Of a DNA stretch of 64,000 nt, positions 55,662-64,000 are shown piece by piece. This stretch comes from Cricetomys ansorgei. Taxonomy: Eukaryota; Chordata; Mammalia; Rodentia; Nesomyidae. How positions within the stretch are numbered: the first letter of the stretch is position 1; each line of letters starts with the position of its first letter. Under the pieces are notes generated by a model. The model searched no databases. It was given only the letters and a program-made list of their open reading frames with translations, and was not told the origin of the DNA. Made by a program: the position numbers and the translations under genes. The stretch covers positions 7,755,001 through 7,819,000 of the forward strand of contig JAMJFZ010000320.1 in NCBI GenBank assembly GCA_026225945.1, written 5' to 3'.

Positions 55662-56656
55662 TAATTTGTGACACAGACGTAGGTACAAGCTCACACTCTA
55701 AAATTAATTAGGAAAGAATATAGGATGTTTACAATGGATAATTTTGAAACCACAGACTAGCAGAAACATACTGTATTATTAAGGAACAGTGCAAGGTTAG
55801 AGGCGAGGGAGCTTCAGCCGCCTGTGTCTGACAGCTGTGGCACACTGCACAGAGTGCTGGGTGTGAGAGGTGCCCAGCCGAGCTCTCCTACGTATTAATT
55901 ATGCCCTCCTCCGTGGGAGCTTAGGTTACCAATCACTTATTCAGAACTGACTAAATTCATTCTGCTGAACAGAACAACGAACTCACTTTTATGTGTGCCT
56001 AAACCTGCCCTGTGCCAGTGTTCATTTAATTTCTGCCCTGTGAGTTCTCAACAGGTAACCCTTTACATAGATTTTTTTTTTTTTCTTATTCTGAGTCAGG
56101 GGCTCACCATGTTGTTCAGGCAGCCCTTCAACTTGCAGTCCTCTTGTGTTGGTTCCTCCCTCCTGATTCTAAAAAGCACGGGGCCATTTTGCTTATTGGT
56201 GTGTTGAAAAATGTTGATCCAACTTAGAAAACAATCATCAAAGCAGAAGATCATTTGAGCTGCGTTCGTGGGCACAAGATGGTGTGTGTAGAGAGAGAAG
56301 TTGGGGGAGACAGACAGATAGAGACCAGAGAGACACAGTAATTTCTTTTTCAAAAATAAGTACCATTTGATGTAATCTAGATGTAAGATTTGGGAAGAGC
56401 AATGGTTCAGCTGCTCTTTGAGGCACCCTACCTGTCAGTTGTCCCTCCAAAGAAGAGGTTGGTGACTTACCTCAGTTAGCATCGCATCACAGACTTAGTC
56501 TCCAGGGACCATCTCAAATGTTTTTCTGAAACTGACCAATATCCTAAGGACTTGACTAATACCTGGCTAGAGTAAGCATTTTTAGATCACTTAAAAAAAA
56601 TCTGCAGTGCAATCTTTCAAGACTATTAAATATTTAATAATTTAAACTGCTGAGGG

Positions 56657-56662
56657 AATAAA
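56657..56662 (+). promoter_or_regulatory. Slc41a2: Polyadenylation signal AATAAA, distal 1
   Basis: Canonical AATAAA followed by a GT-rich run (gattgtcttggtgtgtttgtgtta, about 25-45 nt downstream). That is the arrangement expected of a working cleavage site, so this is the best-supported distal signal. Confidence 0.6.
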
Positions 56663-56816
56663 GTGCACATGACGTTGATTGTCTTGGTGTGTTTGTGTTA
56701 TTGTGTAACTAGCAGGTGGTTTGTAAATATATTGAAGTATTCTTATTAAGTCTTTAAGGAGGCTGTGGTTATATACTTTTGCTTATTTTAAAACTTCATT
56801 CAATTTTTTCTGCCTT

Positions 56817-56822
56817 AATAAA
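56817..56822 (+). promoter_or_regulatory. Slc41a2: Polyadenylation signal AATAAA, distal 2
   Basis: Canonical hexamer in tgccttaataaactttt. The downstream GT-rich element is weaker than that of the preceding signal. Confidence 0.45.
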
Positions 56823-56840
56823 CTTTTAAGGCATAGAACT

Positions 56841-58890
56841 GAACTAATTATGGGATTTCTCCTTTGGAGAGTTATAATGTCACAGGGTGAACATTCTGAC
56901 AAAACAAACATAAAGCTTAAGTTGATGAATATTTAGTTGCAAAGATTATTTTATTTTTTAAAAAATAATACTTTTAACTTTATTATAAAGTATTTGTGAA
57001 TTTGGTTTTTTCATTCATGCTGTTCGTTCTTTTTGTTTTGTTTTGAGACAGAGTTTTGCATCCCAGGCTAAACTTAAACTTGAGACCCACCTGCCTTAGC
57101 CTGCTGGGAATCGTTTTCCTTAACTCACAGAAAAATGCAGAGTAAGTGTCCCGGTGCTATCTGTGGGGTGACTGAATGGAGGCTCCTGCCTGTGTTACAG
57201 CAGAGGGCATGGAAGCGCAGAGGAGTGACATTCTTGAGATTGCACAGCCGCAAAGCGGCCAGACTTTCCAGACCAGCAGACTTAGTTATGCGCATCTGTG
57301 CCCTGCCCGCCAAATGTATAAGGAATGTCCTCCTTGTGACCTGAGAGGAAGCCAGCTGCAGAAAGTCTAGTGTTACTAGTCTTGGATTGCTAGCTGGAGA
57401 GCCTCCACCTAATGTATCTTGGTGATCAGCACATCCAGCTCTGAACTATTTGTGTTCCCAAGGTCAGAGAGACTGTACGTGAAATAATGAAATTTATAAA
57501 ATATCTTCCACTTATAATTTATAATTCCATTTTATAGTGAAGACTTCAGACTAAAGAACAACACCTCATTTCTTAAAACCTCTAAGTGCCAGCCCTCTCC
57601 CTAGATCTGTGATGCCATAGGCAGGCTGGAGGGGCGGCCGATGCACAGCCTTTGTTAGAAAGGCAAAATACCTAAGACACGCGAAACGGGCAAAGACAGA
57701 TACGGGCTAAGTGCATTGTGAGGGGATATACATTTATTTAAAAAGAGTTGTAGGTCTTTGCGAGTCTTCATGCTAGTAAGTTTTAGTTACCCGTAAAATT
57801 TATTATCCATCTTAGGTAAACAGCATTTTTATACCACACAAAACACTACTCTCCAAAACTTCTTTTTTCTATGATTTACCAGGCACATTATACACACAGC
57901 TAAATAAATCATATTTTTTTTTAATTCTTGCCCATCTACTTTTTTTGAAATTTCAAAATAAAATGTATTAGAAGCTAATAAAATAGAAACACATGGTAAT
58001 GTATCAGTGGAGACATCAGAAAACCTCACACCATAGACTGTCCATGATATAGCCAAATGAGTCTTTTACAGGTCTCTCAGTGATAGGGTGTTCCTACCTT
58101 CCCTATGTCTAAGGTATATTTTACCCACTGATAGTGGGCTCTGGCACCTTGGAATTGTAAACCCAAATCAAAATAAAATTTGAGAACCATTCCCTTGTGC
58201 TGTTGTGGTTTATTTTGGATTTACTCTGTCAGCTACAGAACATGGAACACGTTTGGAAATATTCCAAAAGGGTCCAGGTGGTCCCCCCCCCCACTGTGTT
58301 TATGAAACATAGTAACTGGGTTTTGATGACAGCCACACCTCCAGCCCACTGTGGTACTGTGCTCCCTGTGGAGTGCTCCTGCCTTCCTTCCATCATCATC
58401 CCACACAGAGCCCTGAGTCCATCAGTCCCTTCTGGACAGAACCCGGCTCTGACTAAAACATAGCTCACAGTCTCTGTCTCTCTCCCCCTCATATCCTCCC
58501 CACACCAGCTGTGGAATCTGGCCTGTAGAAGACACTCCCCAGTCTGCCCAATCTTTACATTTCTACTTTCAGACATCAAATGACCTCCAGTGGCAGGCAG
58601 CTGAGTGTCCTGCTGTTCCCGCCAGTTCACAGCGTCCAGGTCACCAACAGTCTGTATTGTGCAAATCCAGTGATTAATTCCCACCAAAAAGCATCACATT
58701 AAAAAAAAAAAGTTTGAAAAGCAAACAATGAAATGGACGATTGTGTTACCTAATTACATCCAAAGGCACTGCTTCCAGGACCTGCCCATGCTGTCTTCTG
58801 TAAGTCGGGAAGAAAGAGCAGCAATCCAGGAATGAAGCAGCCTATAGAGGGATGGTTTGGAGACAAGAACACACGGAGATGCTCACTCCT
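56841..58890. other. Intergenic sequence after Slc41a2
   Basis: Mostly unique, with a B1-like fragment at 57030-57115 (ttgttttgagacagagttttgcatcccaggc) and a C run at 58285. No gene was recognised. Confidence 0.4.
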
Positions 58891-58902
58891 GAAAAGCAAA
58901 GC

Positions 58903-59112
58903 TAGGGCTGGGGCTTGGGCTCTGTTGGTGGAGTGCTTCCTTAACTTGAACAGAGGACTGGGCGTGATCCTCAGCACTGTGTGAAAGTGGCGTGATCCCA
59001 GATTCTGGAGGTGGAGGCAGGAGGATCAGGGTTGCAAGGTCATTCCTCAGCTACATGTCCAGCTTGAGGCCAGCCTTGGAGACATGAGACCCTGACAACA
59101 AGAAAACAAAAC
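58903..59112 (+). repeat. B4 SINE (ID half plus B1 half)
   Basis: gggctggggcttgggctctgttggtggagtgcttcc... ctgggcgtgatcctcagcac (ID), then gatcccagattctggaggtggaggcaggaggatcag... gagaccctgacaacaagaaaacaaaaca (B1-like). Confidence 0.75.
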
Positions 59113-59139
59113 ATGAATTAAAGTGACCCTTAGAAACTC

Positions 59140-59370
59140 TGTGTTACCTATCAGATTGGCAAAAACTCAAAATTGAATAAAATATGTTCTTGGCAAGGCT
59201 GTAGAGGGAGATGGGCACAATTTATGGTAGTAGAACTGGATGCTGACACTGTAGGGGAAACTCTGGCCATTGTTAATAAAATCACAAATGCACTTACCAT
59301 TTGATTGTCCAACTTTCCCGGTACCTCTGAGCAGGTAACTATAAAGCACCTGTCTCTGCCTAGTAATTTA
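59140..59370 (+). mobile_element. Ancient L1-like fragment
   Basis: tatcagattggcaaaaactcaaaattgaataaaatatgttcttggcaaggctgtagagg... aaatcacaaatgcacttaccatttgattgtcc follows old L1 3' words. Confidence 0.5.
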
Positions 59371-59655
59371 GAATTGAGCAAAGTACAGCAGGTAGGCCAG
59401 AGTCTGCTTGCTGCCTGCTACTGTGAATAAAGTTTTATTAAAATGCATCTGTGACTACTTCCCATCTCCGCATAGAAATAAAGAACAGCTAGAAACAGCA
59501 TAACTTGGCTCTTTGAACAGTGTTCTACCATCCTGGCCTCAGAGAACTCCTCACAGTGGCCAGCTGGGGTCAGGCATACCATCTGAGGAGGGCCCCCAGT
59601 CTGAGACTGGCTCCCCTCGCAGCTTGGTAAGTCACTCGCCATAGCCTGGGACTTT

Positions 59656-59659
<4 letters not shown>

Positions 59660-59707
<48 letters not shown>

Positions 59708-59732
59708 CTCCTCCTCTCTCTCTCTCTCTCTT
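59660..59732. repeat. (TC)n microsatellite
   Basis: Two (TC)n runs separated by ctcctcctcctc. Confidence 0.95.
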
Positions 59733-60071
59733 TTTCAGGGGTTCCCTTAGTCTTTTCCTCTCTTGCATAAAGCCCAGCACATTCCAGAGACATTGGCTTA
59801 TGAGCTTGTTTGGAACTTGTGTCAGTTCCAGGAAGGCAACTCTGTAAGAAGATCACTCTTCTTGCCTAGAATGTGTTTTTTGGGGGTGACACATCAGGCA
59901 CGGGACAAGTTCAGAACTCATAGCCCTCAGACTTGAGCCTCAGCTCTCTTGTCAACCTTCTGATCTGAGCATCTGAGGGCGTAGCCACAAAAGGCTCTGC
60001 CCCTCCTGCAGGTTCTGGACCACATGTCCTGTAGCCCTCTGGGTGGGGGTGAGGATGGTAAAGCCCTAAAG

Positions 60072-60294
60072 CAGTGGTTCTCAACCTATGGGTCATGACC
60101 CCTTGGGGGATTGAATGACCCTTTCACAGGGATTCCTAAAACTAAATATTTGTATACCAGATATTTACATTATGATTCATAACAGTAAAATTACAGTTAC
60201 AAAGTAGTAATGAAAATAACCTTATGGTTGAGGGTCCCCACAACATGAGAAACTGTATTAAGAGTTGCAGCATTAGGAAGGTTGAGAACCATTG
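60072..60294 (+). mobile_element. Nonautonomous hAT element (URR1-like) with target-site duplication
   Basis: 223 bp, from cagtggttctcaacctatgggtc to ggttgagaaccattg (near-perfect inverted ends). Flanks ccctaaag (60064-60071) and ctctaaag (60295-60302) form an 8-bp duplication with one mismatch, close to the hAT target pattern nTCTAGAn. Second copy of the element at 19721. Confidence 0.9.
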
Positions 60295-60379
60295 CTCTAA
60301 AGACATTTAAACACTGTTGCCCAGGTGGCCCTTGCATGTAGAGTTCTGGTTGCATGCAACCAGTTCCTCTGGTTGGTAT

Positions 60380-60582
60380 GGTGACGTTTTCTCTGATGAG
60401 TTGTTTTGTTTTGTTATGTTTTTATATGTGTGTATGCCATGTGTGTGCAGGTGCCCACAGAGGCCAGAAGGGGACATTGGATCCCTATAGTTAGGTAGTT
60501 GTGAGCCACCTGACATTAGTGCTAGGGACTTGGTCATCTTGGAAAACACACTTAACTGCTGAGCCATCTCTCCAACCCCTCA
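60380..60582 (-). repeat. B2 SINE
   Basis: gtgtgtatgccatgtgtgtgcaggtgcccacagaggccagaaggggac to cttaactgctgagccatctctccaacccct. Confidence 0.9.
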
Positions 60583-61425
60583 GGTTAGTCTTTAGAAAGC
60601 TGAGCCAGGCTAGGGATGGGTTTCACCAAGTCCATGTGACCACACTTTCCCTTCTATTCTGGGCTCCTCACCATCTTAACCACCACCAGTGACAGTGTGT
60701 GAAAGGTGGAGATGCAGCCCACAGGGCAAGCAATCACAAGTTAGGAATGTAGTATTCATAGCGAATGTTCGGAAGATATGGCTAGAAGATCCTCATTCTA
60801 CATTTACTCTGTAAAAATTCCAGAAGGTAAGTTTAAATCAACATGGCCCAGACACGATTAAGCATATCCTCAGCTGTATGGCTGGCCTTTAACAAAGTGC
60901 AGTAATACTTCTGGCTCTTTGGAAGCCAGTATTTATGGGGGTGATGGCTGCTGGATGGAAATAGTTTCGAATGAATGATCTTAAGGAAATGCCCAAGGTA
61001 AAAAAATCCATTCAGTTTCAACCAAGAAGGTTCTGAAGAGCCACAGCAATGTAAGGAGCAACAGCAACAGGGCCTTTCTCTCTTGGTGGAAAATAGAAGT
61101 CAACCAGAAATGACACACTAGACAATGAGGAAAACACACAAAATGTGGTCCTGGACACTGAATCTTCACTTGCACTCATTGGACAATACTTTAATGCAAA
61201 AGTACCTCTTCCTAGGTCCAAAGTGGGCCCTCCCCAAGCCCCCAAAGTTGACAGTGGCACTGACAGTGTTGCGGATCACAATCTGGGTTCTGCTCAGGCT
61301 GGACTGATCGGTAAACCAAAGGATTGCTGCTTAAATTCAGCGTTCCTCAGAAGCCTTGTAAAGGCGGTTCTGTTGGCAAGAAAAGCCATTACTTTCTTTC
61401 TTACCACCTCCAGCCCCTAGCTCCA
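60583..61425. other. Intergenic sequence, nothing certain
   Basis: Opposed frames at 61018-61260 (-) and 61145-61420 (+) are open but not recognised. Confidence 0.35.
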
Positions 61426-61432
61426 GAAAGGA

Positions 61433-61690
61433 TGTCTAGTTCTCTCTTAACTCAAACAAGCCTCCAGCAGATCAAAGCCCCACGCTAGTTCCTAGCCCGT
61501 TCCAGCTAACTTGCCAACTGTCCCCCCCCCCAACCCCGCAATATAACCGTCCATAACTGGCAAGACTCTCCCGCCATTTCTCTTCTCTCTGAGCCCAGAA
61601 AGACAGCCTTGGCAGTTTCAATAAACTTTTTCTCCCCCACCCACAGAGTGATCTCGCTTGGTGGCTTCACTGTGCCCTTGCTTACACCTG
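61433..61690 (+). mobile_element. LTR-like fragment of an endogenous retrovirus, tentative
   Basis: A C-rich block ends in cagtttcaataaacttttt (AATAAA near 61619), then 'gagtgatctcgcttggtggcttcactg', the layout of an R-U5 segment. Starts with TG near 61433 and has CA at several possible ends; no target-site duplication, PBS or internal region was found. Family not known. Confidence 0.4.
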
Positions 61691-62204
61691 TTTTCTCCCT
61701 GTTGCATTACAGTTTCAGGGATAAACCTCTCTACTTCACGTGAGCTCTAGGAGCTTGCAAAAACAGTTTAAAATCAGGTTGTGTATGAGGACAGGGTCCC
61801 TACAAAGAATGTTTACCCGAAAGTTCCCATGTCCTAGGGGCTACGCTGCACACACAAACTCTGAATATTCCCAAACATACAGTGACTTCCATCAAGGCTT
61901 GTAACGGAAAAAAAAAAAAAAAAGAACAAACCTGGAGGCAAAAGGATGAGAAACATTTGCACACTGAGTGCTTCAAGATGCACACTAAGGGCTAAAAGCT
62001 TGGGACAGAATAGAAAGTAGTCTCTCACTGTGTAGGACCAAGAAAAACAATAGCCTAAGAAAAGTCATCACAGGGAGGGGACAAAGAGTGAGTGGGTACA
62101 CGGAACAGAGAGACTTGCCTGTGTGTGTACTTTTCCAGATCCTTTTGGATTTAAAACATGTTTTACTTATTTAAAATATCTTTGAAATGTTTTCTTTGAG
62201 CTAT

Positions 62205-62245
62205 AGCCTCACTGTGTAGCCCAGGTTGGCCTTGAGCTTGCTCTA

Positions 62246-62310
<65 letters not shown>

Positions 62311-62445
62311 TAGGTAGGGTCTTACTGTATAGCCCTGGCTGGCCTGGAACTCTCTGTGTAGATCAGGCTGGCCTCCACCTCACAGAAATCTGGCTGCGCC
62401 CACTTCCCAAGTGCTGAGATTACAGGAATGTGCCACCACACCCAG
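62205..62445 (-). repeat. B1 SINE with (ATCT)n inserted at its tail
   Basis: A short B1-like start (cctcactgtgtagcccaggttggccttgagc) is followed by (TATC)n at 62243-62300, then a reversed B1 (gggtcttactgtatagccctggctggcctggaac to gtgccaccacacccagc). Two B1-class copies, one on each side of the microsatellite. Confidence 0.85.
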
Positions 62446-62573
62446 CAATGTAAATACATTTATTATTAAAGAAAAATATATTATTTGAACCACTGGACCA
62501 CTGTCTCATGATCTGAACATACACATCATTGGTATTCAACTTGAACATTTTCACTTGAAAATAAGCTGAAAGG

Positions 62574-62705
62574 GGGCTGGAGAGCTAGATTGCTCAGTGG
62601 TACAGAGCAGTGGCTACCTTAGTAGAGGACCCAGGTTTAGTTCCCAGAATCCACATAGTGCCATAACAATCATTATAGTTCCAGAGGATCCAAAACCTTA
62701 TTCAA
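62574..62705 (+). repeat. B2 SINE, diverged and truncated
   Basis: gggggctggagagctagattgctcagtggtacagagcagtggc... agttcccagaatccacatagtgccataac. Confidence 0.8.
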
Positions 62706-62722
62706 CAAATTTTGCTTTCTGG

Positions 62723-62927
62723 GGCTTGGAGAGATGGCTCAGCAGTTAAGAACACTGACTGATCTTCCAGAAGTCATGAGTTCAATTCCCAGCAACCACA
62801 TGGTGGCTCATAACCATCCATAATGGGATCAGATGTCCTCTTCTGGCATGCAGATGTACATGCAGATAGAGCACTCAAATAAATAAAATAAATCCTTAAA
62901 AAGTAATAATAATAATAATAATAATAA
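62723..62927 (+). repeat. B2 SINE, full length, with target-site duplication
   Basis: ggcttggagagatggctcagcagttaagaacactgactgatcttcc to caaataaataaaataaatccttaaaaag, then (TAA)n. Flanked by ttttgctttctgg at 62710-62722 and 62929-62941, a 13-bp direct repeat. A fairly recent insertion. Confidence 0.96.
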
Positions 62928-63018
62928 TTTTTGCTTTCTGGCCAATAGGTCCTCAGCTCAAATGAGTATTTAATTTATTCAGACATTAGGAATGAAAATA
63001 CTTTGTTTTGTTTAGCAA

Positions 63019-63019
63019 T

Positions 63020-63051
<32 letters not shown>

Positions 63052-63056
63052 ATGCG
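63019..63056. repeat. (TG)n microsatellite
   Basis: tgtatgtgtgtgtgtgtgtgtgtgtgtgtgtatg. A short B2/B3-like phrase follows. Confidence 0.92.
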
Positions 63057-63169
63057 CATGTGTGTAGTTACCCATGTATGCATGAGTTTATGGAAGCAGA
63101 AGTTGACATTAGGAGTCTTTTTCTATCCCTTTTCTGTAGGTGTTGATACAGGTTAAAAGCTTTTTATTC

Positions 63170-63815
63170 TTTGGCTAATATAATCACCAGTTCTTAGTCC
63201 TTGAACCCTGGAGCATTTTGGCCTTTTTACAATCTAGTCTTAAGCCTAGAACTGGAAGGCTTCAGCCTCTGTACAATCTAGAACATTTAAACCTCTGTAC
63301 ATCTAATAAACCTCTGAGACTCGCCGCTAACTGAGCCACTCTGACTAGCTCCTTCTGACTCTTCTAGTTCAGGTTCTTCTTTAAGCTGACTGGTTCAAAG
63401 TGACCTTCTGAGTCAGCTTACTGTTTCTGACTGAACTCCTCTGACTCTGATAGATTCTGGCTGATTCTCTGGCTGCTTCAGACTGAACTACTTTGCTTGG
63501 TTTCCAAATGACTCACTTTTCCTGTCTGATACTGACTTGTCTGCCAAGCTACCTCTGTGTCTCTGTCTCTCCTCCAGCCTGTCTACTTCTATGACTCACT
63601 GTTCCATTCTACCTGATGGGAACTCACTGCTCTATACTGCCTCAGTCACCCTCTCTGCCCTTCAGTCAGACCGCTTCTTTGTCTCTGTGTCTTGTCCTTT
63701 CTGTCTGCCTGCTTCACACTGCTCACCTCATACTGCCTGCTGTAACTGACTCTTCTGAGCTGAGAGCCTGCCTCCTGAGAGTCGGATGTGTCCTCACTCT
63801 GCTAACTCATCTTCT
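63170..63815 (-). mobile_element. CTGACT-rich block next to antisense LTR
   Basis: Words ctgact, ctctgact and gactgaact recur about 20-25 times at irregular spacing over 650 nt. Lying directly left of an antisense LTR, it could be the leader or internal start of the same element, but no primer-binding site or retroviral frame was seen. Inference only. Confidence 0.4.
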
Positions 63816-64000
63816 TGTGGTCTTTTGTGGGTGCAGGGGTATCCCTGAGGTGGTAAGTGGCATGGAGTCACTACCCAAGAACTCAGACACTGGAGAAATG
63901 CCTTGTGGTGCAAATCTACTTTATTATGAAAGAAGCAGGGCTTTTTTTATAGAAGAAGCAGGGTGTCACATAAGGGAGAGGTCCAATTGCTTTGATACAT
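63816..64000 (-). mobile_element. Antisense LTR, cut by the window end
   Basis: On the minus strand the order is TATA-like ctataaaaaaag (63952-63942), a short spacer, AATAAA (63925-63920), then a U5-like segment ending near 63816. This is a promoter-plus-poly(A) arrangement expected of a retroviral-type LTR. The U3 start lies beyond 64000. Family not assigned. Confidence 0.5.

Larger units (their letters stand above)
55455..56840 (+). other. Slc41a2: Slc41a2 3' untranslated region (extent uncertain)
   Basis: Noncoding sequence after the stop. Three AATAAA hexamers could end the transcript: one near (55656), which gives a short 3' UTR of about 0.2 kb, and two far (56657 and 56817), which give 1.2-1.4 kb. 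The sequence is mostly unique and becomes AT-rich from about 56580. A T-rich tract at 56072-56085 with a weak antisense B1-like stretch to 56165 is the only repeat seen. The used end cannot be told without transcript data. Confidence 0.7.

Noticed and set aside
56841..64000. Expected neighbour gene (CHST11 side by human synteny)
   Set aside because: No exon of it was recognised. In human the gap is tens of kb, so its absence here is not surprising.

Overview
This is about 64 kb of muroid rodent genomic DNA. B1, B2, B3, B4 and ID SINEs lie throughout, mixed with rodent Lx-type and older mammalian L1 fragments, nonautonomous hAT elements and long (CA)n, (TC)n and (TCC)n arrays. The B1 copies carry the form 'ggatctctgtgagttcgaggccagcctgg', which fits muroids in general. 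The species cannot be fixed from this.

Only one protein-coding gene is clearly present: the 3' part of the Mg2+ transporter gene Slc41a2, on the + strand. Five coding exons are seen (14009-14156, 16450-16529, 34504-34635, 35568-35716, 55269-55454). Reading frame runs through all four junctions, every intron is GT-AG, and the stop is at 55452. Together they encode about 230 residues, the C-terminal 40% of a protein that is 573 aa in human. This covers the linker and the second MgtE/SLC41 domain, including the conserved DP...[12 protein letters not shown] motif. No 5' exon was recognised in 1-14008, so the promoter and first MgtE domain probably lie to the left. A 3' UTR of about 0.2 or 1.2-1.4 kb follows, depending on which of three AATAAA signals is used.

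Layout: 1-14008, upstream intron with SINEs, a 400-bp (TCC)n array and an old L1 3' end. 14009-16529, two exons. 16530-34503, an 18-kb intron with an antisense Lx L1 split by a hAT element, three copies of one rodent repeat family, ancient L1 relics broken up by SINEs, and a 19-bp minisatellite. 34504-35716, two exons 0.9 kb apart. 35717-55268, a 19.6-kb intron with many SINEs, a TG-rich array, two unassigned minus-strand coding-like stretches and an antisense L1. 55269-56840, last exon and 3' UTR. 56841-64000, intergenic: a hAT element with a target-site duplication, LTR-like sequence, a B2 with clear target-site duplications, and an antisense LTR running off the right edge.

No bacterial-type system, CRISPR array or tRNA/rRNA gene was seen. 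The most unusual items are the 19-bp minisatellite (29856-30253), open in all three forward frames; the 24-bp higher-order structure in the (TCC)n array; and the minus-strand coding-like stretches at 50805-51690 and 48585-48881. Repeat family names rest on recalled consensus patterns, not on a database search.
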